A stretch of DNA of 64,000 bases. Source: Hirsutella rhossiliensis. Taxonomy: Eukaryota > Ascomycota > Sordariomycetes > Hypocreales > Ophiocordycipitaceae. Below are positions 32,383-43,700 of this stretch, one piece after another. Within the stretch, counting starts at the first letter, position 1. Every line of letters begins with the position of its first letter. The notes under the pieces are model-generated. The model saw only the letters and a list, made by a program, of their open reading frames with translations. It did not search any database and was not told the origin of the DNA. Position numbers and translations under genes: made by a program. The stretch lies in contig NW_025408674.1 of assembly GCF_020360975.1 (NCBI RefSeq), positions 248,001-312,000 on the forward strand, in the 5' to 3' direction.

Positions 32383-34656
32383 TCAAGCTCGCAGCACACC
32401 TGAAGCGCTCTCCACAGCAGACTCCAGCTCTCTCGCAAAGTCGTCCTTCTTTTGTTTCTGTAATATCCCCCGCTTCCTCTTCCGGTTCTGGACGTTAGAG
32501 ACTATCAAACCGAGAGGCCGGCGACCGCGGAACTCGGCACGCTCGAAATCCACAAGCATGAGCTTCCCAGTATTTGTATTGTATAAGATGTTGCGTGGCT
32601 CCGCATCACGGTGAAGAACACGCAATTTGTGCACTGCCTTGAGTATTGTGCTGACGGCGTCGTCAATGCCCGCTTTGAAGGCCAGGTCAGCACGGTTAAA
32701 CAGTGGTTGTCCAGCCCAGCTGAGAAACATGAAGTGCACGTAAACACCGCTGTCAGAGTGGCATGGCCGCACCAAATCTATACTGCCAAGACATACAGGG
32801 ATGTGTTTCCCCTGGATAGGCCGGAGTCGGTCGTACATCTCGTTCTCGTGCTGCAGGCAGGCCAAATCGAGACTCTCCACACCCTTGGCAACGAGCGTGT
32901 AGCCGTGAGATGACAGCCGCACCTTGAAGAGTGACCCGCGCGCCCCGGATACATAGAGTGACACACAATCCGCATCGCGGCCGCGGTCCGTGGCAAGCTG
33001 GTCTCGGATGAGTCGGAGGAACTCGAGTCGGTTGATGTGCCCCTGCCTGTGATGGTCTGCGTTAGGGCAGTTCTCGTCCGTAGGCCCGCCATATGCTAAT
33101 CCCAGGAGACAATTTTGAGTACAGAATGGCCGGCTTTGTATATCCGGCTTCGTCGCTGGGCCCGACTGCTGCTGCTTTCCTCGGTGTTGTCCTTGTTTCC
33201 CACCACCACCCGAGCCCGTTCCCCTTAACGGCACCGCTTTCCCGCCAGTGCGAGATGGATTAGGAGTAGGGGAAGGAGGCTCGTCGTCTTCCTCTGGCTG
33301 TCCAACACCAGGGTCCGGTTGCTGGCAGCGGGAGCGGGTCCGAATTGGCGATCTCTTAAAGCCCTTCCAACGCTGGGGCCTATAGGGAGAGGCGCGAGGT
33401 TCCTTGCGCTTGCGCTCCGTCGCGGGTATATTCCTCAGAATATCGTCGTACTCGACAGCCCAAGTACCGAGCCTCTCGGCCTCGTCATGCCATGACTCAG
33501 ACGGGGGTTTAGCGCGGAGAGCCTGAAGAATGAAGGCGAAAACCTGCGCGACGGCCGTGCGATGCAGTCTCGTCTCGTCGTCATCATCCATTACGTCCAG
33601 GTTCGGTACACATACCGAGACATAGACTATGGAAGGATCGTCTGGGATGTGAAGGAAGGCTCGTGTTTGTCCCGTGCACACATAGCCGTACTGGATGCCC
33701 TTGCCGATCATATAAGAGAATAGCTGGGTGACGACGGCAGCGGTGAGTCGCCTGGCCGTGAAGGCGAAGCCCTGACCATCCTTGTTGATCACGTCACGTT
33801 CCGGCTGAATCTCCGACTCAAGGCCTGTGATGACCTCGTCGACGCTCAGCTTGTGCGGTGCCTTGTATTCGATAGCGAGCGCTGGGACCTTCTGGCCGTC
33901 CGAAGTCCTGTATATACAGAACTGGTCCGCCCGATTGCCTTTGCCCCTCGCTCTGCGACGGGCCTTGGGAGCCGCCGGCGGCTTCGGGCCAGACGCCGGC
34001 TCTGTGGGACCAGTGCTACCTGTGCCAAGAGACATGTGCTCCAAGGGCTCGGATATGGGGTCGTCGGTCGTACCGAGATTCGTATGGCTCTCGAACGTCA
34101 CAGTCCCCTGAAGGCCGAGACTACTTCGCAGCAGCGGATCCGTGTATGCCCGGTCAACCAACTTCTGAACCGCGTTTTCGACGACGTCACGCTCGAAGTC
34201 CCGGAGCCCAAGCTCACTGCTAATGGGCTTGAGCAACGACTTCACGTATTCTATCTGATGCTGAGATGGAAATGCGGGTATGCAAAACAAGTCGCCGGTC
34301 GAAAGGTCGTTCCAGATCTCCTCTTGTCTCGTTGCAAAGTCGTCCCAAGGGATAATTTGTCGAGGGAAAATTCGGCCGGCCGGATTGGTAGTCTCGCCTT
34401 GCGTAGTCAAAGACCGGTCAGTTATTACCTGAATAGCAAGATGGAGCGAATGACAAGTCTCGAGATATTGCTGAAGCGTCTGTGGCCGCGACGCTGCGGC
34501 AAGTTCTTCGGCGGCTTCGCGTCGGCGTTGGTCCTCCAATGCGCGACTCTCAGCCGCTTCGCGTTGGCGTTGTTCCTCTTTGCGTTGGCGTTGCTCCTCT
34601 TCGGCACGACTCTCCGCCTCTCGGACCCTTCGTCGCAGGTCTTCAATATCGTCCAT
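32383..34656 (-). CDS. Spok-like protein: coiled coil, nuclease-like and kinase-like domains
   Basis: A single uninterrupted frame of 757 residues, start ATG at 34656. Order: charged coiled coil (about 5-57); conserved TLQQYLETCHSL start of the core (60-71); nuclease-like region with FCIYR (247-251) and an ExK motif in LAIEYKAPHKL (E263, K265), as in PD-(D/E)xK folds; a variable low-complexity linker (410-505); a cysteine cluster (C512, C516, C530, then histidines 535-536); and a kinase-like domain with a glycine-rich GARGSLFKV (571-579), K591, the catalytic loop HRDAEPRN (682-689) and D703 in VDFERAEF. This architecture is that of the fungal Spok family. In Podospora, Spok genes kill sister spores that lack them; killing needs the nuclease-like part and protection the kinase-like part. 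All named residues are present here. A drive function in this organism is inference. No introns, intact among decayed repeats. Confidence 0.82.
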   Translation of the reverse strand: MDDIEDLRRRVREAESRAEEEQRQRKEEQRQREAAESRALEDQRRREAAEELAAASRPQTLQQYLETCHSLHLAIQVITDRSLTTQGETTNPAGRIFPRQIIPWDDFATRQEEIWNDLSTGDLFCIPAFPSQHQIEYVKSLLKPISSELGLRDFERDVVENAVQKLVDRAYTDPLLRSSLGLQGTVTFESHTNLGTTDDPISEPLEHMSLGTGSTGPTEPASGPKPPAAPKARRRARGKGNRADQFCIYRTSDGQKVPALAIEYKAPHKLSVDEVITGLESEIQPERDVINKDGQGFAFTARRLTAAVVTQLFSYMIGKGIQYGYVCTGQTRAFLHIPDDPSIVYVSVCVPNLDVMDDDDETRLHRTAVAQVFAFILQALRAKPPSESWHDEAERLGTWAVEYDDILRNIPATERKRKEPRASPYRPQRWKGFKRSPIRTRSRCQQPDPGVGQPEEDDEPPSPTPNPSRTGGKAVPLRGTGSGGGGKQGQHRGKQQQSGPATKPDIQSRPFCTQNCLLGLAYGGPTDENCPNADHHRQGHINRLEFLRLIRDQLATDRGRDADCVSLYVSGARGSLFKVRLSSHGYTLVAKGVESLDLACLQHENEMYDRLRPIQGKHIPVCLGSIDLVRPCHSDSGVYVHFMFLSWAGQPLFNRADLAFKAGIDDAVSTILKAVHKLRVLHRDAEPRNILYNTNTGKLMLVDFERAEFRGRRPLGLIVSNVQNRKRKRGILQKQKKDDFARELESAVESASGVLRA

Positions 34657-35214
34657 CGTGATGGTAGCGAAAGCAAACGATCCGTTCGGTCAGGCGACGA
34701 TATTAGCCTGACTCGTCGCACTGGTCAAGACCAGGGCCCGTTTGGTCAAGCTAGACGCTCCAGTCCTGGCGGGCGAGAGATCTGATTTGAAGGGAGACGG
34801 GATCCAGATAAGTCAGGTAATCGTCGTTGGCCGATGATGCTGGGAGCGCATACGGTGGGCAGAAAGAGATGAAGAGACTTTCAACGTCGAAGGTAGTGCT
34901 GTGGGTTGCTGGCGATGTCGGGAGCGCGCGATCGGGCGCCGCAAAGTGATGTCAACAACCAGCGTGCCCTTCGGTTCAGAGGGCGACTGATACACTGGCG
35001 CCCGGGCGCCATTTTAAAATTGGCGCCCGGGCGCGTTTTTCCCCCACAGGCCACCACCAGTCCTGACTGCTGCAGCACACACCGAACGGGTCGCCGACCC
35101 AAAGAAATAGCGGATTTCTATGTTTTGACAAAGATACAATTATCAGCTACCGAATGCAAGGCTTCTTGCTCTCGGCTGTCTCTCTCTATCCTCTGCCATA
35201 TCTCCTTCACACCC
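34657..35214. promoter_or_regulatory. Upstream region of the Spok-like gene with a GC-box palindrome
   Basis: GGCGCCCGGGCGCC (34997-35010) is self-complementary and recurs at about 35022-35034 after ATTTTAAAAT. The whole block of about 38 bases is itself close to a palindrome. It lies about 340 bases before the start codon. It may be a regulatory site, a hairpin, or the scar of an inserted element. Confidence 0.4.
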
Positions 35215-35790
35215 TTACTCGCATTCGCTAGGGTTGTCTCCCATCCCCTGCGCCACCTGGGCTTCCACACGTTCGTCTTCTGCTTTACTCCAATCTAAAT
35301 ATGCCATCATCTCCTCTTTAGTCCAGCTTCTTCGCCCTGTCGAGGTAACGCAGACCGCAGACATCTGCTTATAGTCCAAACACCATTCATAGCTCTGTTT
35401 GTCATATCTTTGTGGAAGACCCATTGCCTTGCGATACTGTTGGTTGGTCTTGATACTACCTGTGGGTTGTGCGTCATACCATACCCGTCACGAGACAACG
35501 TACCTTGCATATATGGCTTCTGGGGCATCATAGCGCACCGAAGGTTATAACTTGTCTTGCTCCAACCTTGACGGCTCCTCAACAGGAAGAGGGTCGGGGG
35601 GGTCAACGACGAGATCTGGCGAGGCACCGACGGAGCTATCTATGTCGGCGGACGGGCAAGGATTGGCAGGTAGATGAGGTGGTGGCGGAGATCTAATGTT
35701 TGGTATGCGCGCGGCGGAGGATGATCTCACGGACTGATTCATTCCGGGAGGAATATTCAGTGCTGCATCCTGCACAGATTGACTCGTCGC
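35215..35790 (-). pseudogene. Uncharacterised fungal protein fragment
   Basis: Minus-strand frames in this stretch read like one gene broken or spliced into parts: PNIRSPPPPHLPANPCPSAD in the upstream part, then MGLPQRYDKQSYEWCLDYKQ and SWTKEEMMAYLDWSKAEDER ending at 35215. The tryptophan- and acid-rich second half resembles conserved fungal proteins of unknown role. Splice sites could not be fixed. It directly abuts the inverted copy of the duplicated gene at 35.8-36.3 kb. Confidence 0.35.
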
Positions 35791-36343
35791 CGACCATAGC
35801 TGCTGCGGTGGCGTCCGCTCCTGCTTCTGCGGCCAAGGACGACTCTCGAAAGCCTGCGGCTGGCGATGGCGCCGTCGCGGCCGCTGGCTCGTGGCCGCCG
35901 GCAGCGGAGGCAGCTGATGAAGACTTGGGCACTGTCGGCGCGACCTGCGGCTTGCTGTACTTCTCAGTGGCAGACTCCTCCATTGCGCACGGCTGGACAA
36001 AAGGCAAAGGGGTCCGACGGCGAAGTGTCCTCTGCTTTTGGTTCGTTAATGAACAGCCAAATCGGTGCTTTCTTGCTTTCCCAGCCGACAGGGGCATAGG
36101 AGTTCAGAGGCATGTCCCCCCCCCTGTTCTCGGTGTGTGGGCAGAACCCGCTCACCGCTCGGCATCTGACGTTGGTTGGCCGACCTCGCAAATTTTGCAT
36201 GTGGGCGCTCTTCCTCTACGCATTGTGTGACAGCTTCTCGAGATATCTCTGCCGCTACCGCCGCCTACGCCGCTATGGAGTCAGTGTAGGTACTGCCGAG
36301 AATTTAACACTGAAAAGGGCCCTGAAGACGCCTGCCACGCTAC
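35693..36343 (-). pseudogene. Truncated copy 2 of the uncharacterised gene at 15.6-17.3 kb
   Basis: Starting at ATG 35983 (minus), the first about 70 codons match the gene at 15963 onward almost exactly (MEESATEKYSKPQVAPTVPK, alanine-rich part). Similarity stops near 35775 and the frame ends at 35693. The 5' flank to 36343 also matches the flank of copy 1 (about 15564-15962), in inverse orientation. It is a partial duplicate. Confidence 0.65.
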
Positions 36344-36397
36344 CCGGGCCACGCCCCACTTTATTGGCCCTCGAAAAACTCGCACCAGCTAAAGCTG

Positions 36398-37445
36398 TCA
36401 ACTCTCCCCTGTAAAAATTCTTCTCTTCTGCGGGCTGTTAGCAGCCTGTTAGTGGATAATTATTTTCAGGTCACCCGACCATGCTTCTGCCTCTCTAGCC
36501 CTAACGGGGCTCTAGCAAGCACCAAAGGCAGACTTTGGAGAGTTCGTCTCCTCTTGGGAAGCTGGTCTCGAATAACGGCATGCCTCGCGCTGCCTCGCCT
36601 TCTGCCGCCTCGCGGCATCGCCTACTTCTGCCGCCTTTACTGGCTGGCCTCGACTTCTGCCGCCTCGCGGCCCCGACCTCTTCTGCCGCCTCGCGGCCGA
36701 CTTCTTCTCGCCCTTCCTGGCACGCCTCGCGCTGCCTCGCACCCTCTGCCGCCTTTACTGGCTGGCCTCGCCTTCTGCCGCCTTGCGGCTCTGCCTCCTT
36801 CTGCCGTCTCGCGGCTCCGAACTGCCGCCTTGCGGCCTTTCTGCCGCCCAGCGGCCCGACTTCCTCTGGACTGGTGGGCCGCGGGGCCCCGAGGACTACA
36901 AGGCCTAGAGCTCAAGGCCTCACCCGGGTGTCCCCGGAGCTGCACACAATCGACAACACCTCCACCACCTGCTTGCTACGAGGAGCAGGCACGGGGACTT
37001 CGCCGACTGTCATGACCACGAAGTGGTCCTGGATCGAACGCTCCTGCGGGAAGAAGACAATCGCCATCGGGGCGAACCCCGATTAACATTGCTACACTCT
37101 CTGCTTCCTTTTTCTTTTCTTTTCTTTCTGCCCCGTAGGCCCTCCTCGAGGGCTTGCGGCCGGCCCATGACTTCGTGGGCTTTCTCAGTCACCCGGCCTC
37201 GGCCAAAGACTGACTACTATTACGGCTTAACTGCCGTGCCTGGAACCCGCTGACGGGGAAGGGCCCAATTTCCGACCGGCCTCAGAGCCTCAGAATTGCT
37301 AGATGGAGTGGTTAGGTGCTACACACGGTCCTTAGTCCAGGTACTCGGGATATTCTATGTATCTAGTCTTCTCTAGCCTAGCACGTCTTTTGCCCTTATA
37401 GGGATGTCCCAGACGGTAATCAATACTACTACTACTACTACTACT
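36398..37445 (+). mobile_element. 5'-truncated LINE-A family copy; left arm of palindrome
   Basis: Plus-strand orientation. It holds the C-terminal RNase H tail region in degraded form (TTPPPPACYEEQARG near 36950-37000) and the LINE-A 3' untranslated region (compare 45920-46240), ending in a (CTA)n tail at about 37424-37445. A 14-base direct repeat ACCAGCTAAAGCTG flanks it at 36384-36397 and 37446-37459. Between about 36560 and 36860 it contains many CTTCTGCCGCCTCGCGGC-like units in tandem. Confidence 0.8.
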
Positions 37446-37469
37446 ACCAGCTAAAGCTGGTGCTGACTA

Positions 37470-39287
37470 CCAAACTTTGAACACCACCAAAAGTTGAACA
37501 CTTTGGCACCTACTGGTTTCAATCATCGTTTTCGCGCCGCACACGACCTCTCAAATCTAGCCAACTATGGAATCACGTCTGGAAGAAGCTGTTCAATATG
37601 CTAAGGATTTTCCTCAGAACTCAATTCGCTCTGTGGCCAAGAAATATGAGGTGGCACACACAACACTGAGATATCGCCTCAAGAGGTCAGATCACAAATC
37701 CTCGCGTATCGCGCACAACAGAAAGCTTTCGGTTGCAGATGAGGGTGCCGTCTGTAGATATGTCGATCGCCTTGATGCTGTCAACCTTGCTGTGCGACCC
37801 GAGTTCATTGTGGATGCCGCGAATGCAATCCTTCGTGCCAAGGCCCCTGCAGCCAAATCGGGCGACCCGCCTACTGTTGGCGTTCACTGGGTCACACGAT
37901 TCATCCAGCGCCACGGGTACTGCAAGCAGCGCCAGAAGACCTTGAGCGCCGAAAGAGCAGCATCCGAGGACTTGCAACGGGTCGTGGAGTATTTTCAGCG
38001 GCTGCAGAGGATTCTTGAGCGAGAAGGTATCCAACCCGATGATATCTGGAATATGGATGAAACCGGCTTTCGAGTCGGGGTGGGGAAAGATCAACTCATC
38101 GTCACAAAGCGAAAGAGGTCTCACTACTTCAGTGTCCCCGAGAATCGGGAGTCAGCAACTCTCATTGAGGCAATCTCCGCCGCCGGGCGCTTTACCCCTG
38201 CTTTCATAATTCTCGCCGGTCAGAACCACATGGCGAGCTGGTATCATCAACAGGAGCTCGACCCAGAGACTGTCATTCGACCTACTCCCAGTGGATACAC
38301 GAACGATGAGATCAGTCTCGACTGGGTGCAACACTTTGACAAGCACACTAACGGGTGCCGAAAAGGGAGGAAACGTCTTCTCATCTTGGACCGGCATGGG
38401 TCGCACCATACGAAGGAGTTCATTGAGTACTGTGATGCCCATGGCATCATTCCTTCGGCTTGCCCCAAATCTGACACATCTACTGCAGCCACTAGATGTG
38501 GTGGTGTTCCAGCCGTTGAAGCACTACCACGCCAAAGCGCTGGACCTCATGGTCCGTGACGGGTTGGTCAACATCACAAAGGTTGAGTTCCTCGGCTGCA
38601 TCCAAGAAGTCCGAAAGAAAGCATTCAGAGCAAGCACTATCCGCTCTGCTTTCAAGAAAACAGGAATCTGGCCATTCTATCCCCAGCCAGTGCTGGATCT
38701 TATAAGTAGTAGGATGGTGACGTCAAAAACGCCTACTCCGCCGCCTTCTGGGCCAGAATCTTCACCATTCAGCACGCCTTTGACAGTCCGACAAGTCAAC
38801 AAGGTTGCCAGGGTCATAGAGAACGGATTGGGTGAAGTCAACGAAATTAGCCCGGATCTGGCTCACAATATGAGCCGATTCATCAAGGGCTCTCTGAGCA
38901 ACGTTGCCGAACTCCTGCAGACGAAAAAGGACCTAGGAAGGACTAGATACGCAGAGAAAATAGCCAAACAGCGGAGGGCCATGAAGAACAAGGTTCTGCA
39001 GTCGGGAGGGGTACTTACAGTCCAGGAAGGCCGTGCAATGGTCCGGCGTAAGGAAGAAGACGAAGTTACCAAGGCGAGGGAGGTGATCGCCAGGATGGAA
39101 GCGAAGGCCAAGAACGCACTTAAGCGTTGGTTTAATGAAGCCGCAAAGACTGCAAGACAATGGAGGTCCATTGGAAAGCTTGACAGGGCTGAGATTTACG
39201 AAAGTGGTCGCGAAGTGCGGCTGCTGAAGCGCTTCTAATGTCGGTGGTAGGGCAAGTGTTCAACTTTTGGTGGTGTTCAAAGTTTGG
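37470..39287 (+). mobile_element. pogo/Fot element at the centre of the palindrome
   Basis: Ends are inverted repeats starting CCAAACTTTGAACACCACCA (37470) and mirrored at 39287, at least 32 bases, with a TA duplication at 37468-37469 and 39288-39289. Length 1818 bases. One transposase gene fills it. Confidence 0.92.
37567..39238 (+). pseudogene. pogo/Fot DDE transposase, one frameshift
   Basis: ATG 37567 opens with a psq helix-turn-helix (SIRSVAKKYEVAHTTLRYRL, about residues 20-39), a CENP-B-like DNA-binding part (GVHWVTRFIQRHGYCKQRQK) and the DDE core: first aspartate in WNMDETGFRVGVG, second in RLLILDRHGSHH. A one-base shift near 38460 changes frame, and the third aspartate follows in LTHLLQPLDVVVFQPLKHYH (frame open to 39238). 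The C-terminus is basic and helical. Apart from this single shift the gene looks complete, so it is the least damaged transposase of the window. Confidence 0.88.
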
Positions 39288-39311
39288 TAGTCAGCACCAG
39301 CTTTAGCTGGT

Positions 39312-40350
39312 AGTAGTAGTAGTAGTAGTAGTATTGATTACCGTCTGGGACATCCCTATAAGGGCAAAAGACGTGCTAGGCTAGAGAAGACTAGATACAT
39401 AGAATATCCCGAGTACCTGGACTAAGGACCGTGTGTAGCACCTAACCACTCCATCTAGCAATTCTGAGGCTCTGAGGCCGGTCGGAAATTCAGGGCCCTT
39501 CCCCGTCAGCGTTCCAGGCACGGCAGTTGCCGTAATAGTAGTCAGTCTTTGGCCGAGGCCGGGTGACTGAAAAGCCCACGAAGTCATGGGCCGGCCAAGC
39601 CCCTCGAGGAGGGCCTACGGGGCAGAAAGAAAAGAAAGAAAAAGGAAGCAGAGAGTGTAGCAATGTTAATCGGGGTTCGCCCCGATGGCGATTGTCTTCT
39701 CCGCAGGAGCGTTCGATCCAGGACCACTTCGTGGTCATGACAGTCGGCGAAGTCCCCGTGCCTGCTCCTCGTAGCAAGCAGGTGGTGGAGGTGTTGTCGA
39801 TTGGTGTGCAGCTCGGGGACACCCGGGTGAGGCCTGAGCTCTAGGCTCTGTAGCTCCTCGGGCCCCGCGGCCCACCAGTCCAGAGGAAGTCGTGCCGCTG
39901 GGCGGCGAAAGGCCGCAAGGCGGCAAGTTCGGAGCCGCGAGACGGCAGAAGGAGGCAGAGCCAAGGCGGCAGAAGGCGAGGCCAGCCAGTAAAGGCGGCA
40001 GAGGGTGCGAGGCAGCGCGAGGCGTGCCAGGAAGGGCGAGAAGAAGTCGGGCCGCGAGGCGGCAGAAGAGGTCGGGGCCGCGAGGCGGCAGAAGTCGAGG
40101 CCAGCCAGTAAAGGCGGCAGAAGTAGGCGATGCCGCGAGGCGGCAGAAGGCGAGGCAGCGCGAGGCATGCCGTTATTCGAGACCAGCTTCCCAGAGGAGA
40201 CGAACTCTCCAAAGTCTGCCTTTTGGTGCTTGCTAGAGCCCCGTTAGGGCTAGAGAGGCAGAAGCATGGTCGGGTGACCTGAAAATAATTATCCACTAAC
40301 AGGCTGCTAACAGCCCGCAGAAGAGAAGAATTTTTACAGGGGAGAGTTGA
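39312..40350 (-). mobile_element. 5'-truncated LINE-A family copy; right arm of palindrome
   Basis: Near-identical inverse copy of 36398-37445, with a few single-base and short indel differences. Its 3' tail (TAG)n on the plus strand is at about 39311-39334. The 3' flank carries the same 14-base motif (39298-39311, reverse complement). The 5' flank, restored by removing LINE-B, reads ACCAGCCAAGCTGG on the minus strand, a close variant. Confidence 0.8.
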
Positions 40351-40780
40351 CCAGCTTTTTTTTTTTTTTTTGGTTGTATTACGCCCGGAGGGTTCCCCCA
40401 TAGAGCCACTACGCTAGCCTGTCTACCTTCTGTACATTGTTCCATCTCACCCAAAGCCCCACGCTTCTTTTCATCTGTTTCCAGCCTCGTTCGCTATGAC
40501 ATGACAGGCCTGCTTGAAGGTCAGTTTCTCCAAGTGTTCAGCGTCCTACCTTCAGCGACTGAAGCGCGGTCTGCCAAGTTGAAGGCTGTTGTGTTAGTAC
40601 GATTGTCCCTTGATCAGCACATGGCCCGTTGCCGGTCCATGCTAAAACGTTTCGTTGCCAATGCGAACTGTATTGTCGCCCGCACAGCCCCCATATCAGG
40701 CTGCCACTTGTCGTCGTCTGACTCTGCCTTGCCACCTAGGAAGAAGGACAAGTCTCCCATCTTCCCGCCTGCATATCGAC

Positions 40781-43700
40781 TCATGATTTCTCGTTGTACC
40801 GTCCATTTTCTGCATCGGAAGAGAAATGTTCCACCGTTTCCGCCGACTGTCCACACGTGCATTCATCCGATTCTACTGCCCCGATTTTGCAAAGATAGCT
40901 ATTCAGCCGCGATTTGCCAGTTCGAAGCTGTACCAACACTTCCGATTCCTTTCTTTTCAGCTCGTCGTATAGCTTGCGGGTGTGCTTGCCCGGCAAAGCC
41001 TTATCGATGCGCTTCGAGTAGTTTCCAACTCCTTCTGGAATCTGACGGACTCGAGTGTGTCCGTTGAGCAGCAAACGTAACGTGGTTGATCTTGCTTGGA
41101 ACGTTGCTGGTTCGGCGACGCATTCATCTCGCGTCGCCCTTTTCGCTTGCCTTTTGGCCAGTGGCCCGAGAGTGAACTCCTCATTCTTTGCAGGCACCCA
41201 ACGAAGTCTGACTCTACAGCCTCTTCTCGCCAGAAACTCAACAGATCCGTATATCGCCCGTATCGTGCACTGGCCAGACTGCTGCCGTGGCCGCCCGATG
41301 ACTTGCAGGACAGAGCGGTTGCTTGTCACAACTGTGAGGTCTCGGTCACGAAGGCCTGGGGAACACACCTCAGGGCCGTGGCGATTGCCTCGAGTCCTGC
41401 TGTGTAGGCATTCTGCTCATCACTGGAGCCGAGGTGACGGAATAGCTGGCCAGCACCTCGTCTGCGCTGTTGAGGAGAGCGTCTCGAACGACGCCCCCAA
41501 CCCGACCTTGCCTTTCCTTTGAGAGCTGGATGTCGCGATAGTGATGTCCTCCGGGTCATCCGACTTCAGCACCTCCACTCGGTTCGTCTCATATGTTACC
41601 TGCACTCGGTCGTCCCACGGCGCCAGTGCGAACTCGTGGATGGTTTCCAGGCGTTTGGTATCTAGTCTTTCCATCGCCGAGGCAAGCTTCTGCATTGGCG
41701 AGGCATACCTTCTGTTCAGCTTCAGCTTCAAGGATGTCAGGGATGCGTCCTCGGCAGCGTCTGCGTTCTGATCCAGAATCTCGACGCCGCTTGAGCATGG
41801 CGTTCTCGAAATGATTGCACGCTGGCCTCGGCCTCGGCCACAGCCGTCGCGACCGTACGGAACCCTCCCGTGATCGCCTGGGCTCCGACTCGCTGGGCCC
41901 TCTCGATCCACGTTGCTTCTTTCGCCTTGCATGCATGCGACCAAACGTTGGAGGCATAATCCATGGTCGGCGCTACGGTCGCAGTGAACAGTTGCCTTGC
42001 CGTTCGTGGTGAGGCCATCTTCAGTCGTTTCAGGCACATGGCAGCGGTCAGCCCCTTGGCGGCTACTCCGGCGATATGCTCCTTGAAGCGAAGTGCTTGA
42101 TCCATGATGACTCCCAGCAGCTTCACATTGTCCTTCGGCTTGACATCATTCCCTCTGATGGTGAAAGGCGAGTCGCTGTCGCGTTCTGCGATGCGTGTGA
42201 AGTGAATGACGGACGTCTTGTCCACTTCAAACGTGGCGCCGCTGCGCTTCTCCCACTCGAGCGCATCATCGATAATCGACTGAATACCATCTCTGTTCGA
42301 CTCGGCCGTTGGTCCAGTGACCCAGGCAGAGTAGTCGTCCACGAAGGCGATGGAGCCGCTGTTGTTACTGATTCGCTTCTGCACCAGGTCCGCATTGAAG
42401 AACAGAAATGCCACCGGTGATAGTGGAGATCCTTGGGGTAAGCCGGCCTGCGCCAGGGCTTGCTGCTCGGATGTGTGCCCGTTGACAACCACCGATGCGG
42501 TCCGTTCCGAGCAGAATGCGTCTACCCACTTGACCAGGCGACTCGGGATGCCTCGAGCTTTCATCCTCTCAAGCAGCCGCTCTTTGCAAACTCCATTGTA
42601 CGCCCTTTGACGTCGAAGCTGACGAGACTCAAAACCTGCCCATTCTCCAAGCCTTATATATCCGCTCCTGCAGAAGCACGAGTGCTTGGTCTGCCGACCT
42701 GCGTTTCCGTGCACCAAAGTGGTTCGCGGGCAACAGCCCATGAGCTTCGACTGCATAGCTGATGCGTTCTGCAACGACTGCTTCGAGGATCTTGCCAAGG
42801 GTTGACAGCAGTGAGATCGGTCGCCACGCCTTGGCCAGAGTGTAATCGTCCTTACCCGGCTTCTTCAGCGGGATGATCTTGGCCGTCCGCCATTGATGGG
42901 GCACCACGCCCTCTCGAAGCGATAAGTCGAAGAGCGTCCACACCCGATGCTTGACCACGTGCCAGAGCTTCTTCCACACAATCACAGGGAGGCCGTCCTC
43001 CCCCGGCGCTTTCCAAGACTTGGCCGCCATCACCTTTTCCTCAATCTCTTGCAAGGTGAGGTCGGGCATGGTTATCGCTTCTCTTTGCGGACGCTCACCC
43101 TCCGGTTCGATCATGGTTGGCAGAGGCGGGAAGAAGGTGCTCAGGAGCTCCTCACCTTGCTCTCCTTTGCCTTTGGTGATCGAGCCGTCGGCTCTCCTCA
43201 ACGGCGGCACCTTGTCATCGAACACATTCACGCCGGGTTTCAGATACTTGACCACTTTCCAGATGTTGTTCTCGTCGGTGACGAAGTCGTCCCAATGGGA
43301 CTTCTTCTGTTTCCGCACGTTGTCGTGGTACTCCTTGGCAGCGTCCTTGGCGCGTTGCTCCAGATCCGGCTGCGGTTGACCGGCTCTTCGCTGCGCCCTT
43401 GCTTGATTGCGCCAATACGTGTACGTTTGCCGCAGTCGCGTCAGGTCCTTTGTCCACCATCGCTTCGCGTATGGCGGCGGCTGTGCCCGAGGTGTCAGAT
43501 CATGAAGCACCTTGGTGACCACCCTCATGAGCTGATCCGCCTGCGTCTGTACCCCCACACTCCACGGAAGAGGCCGAAGCTCGTCCTCGACCCTGGTTGC
43601 GATGGCGATCCACGGCGCGTTCTTGAGCATCAGGCGCTGTGGAAACGTTCTCTCCGGTACTTGAATGTCGAAGGCCGTCTGGATCGCTCTGTGGTCTGAC

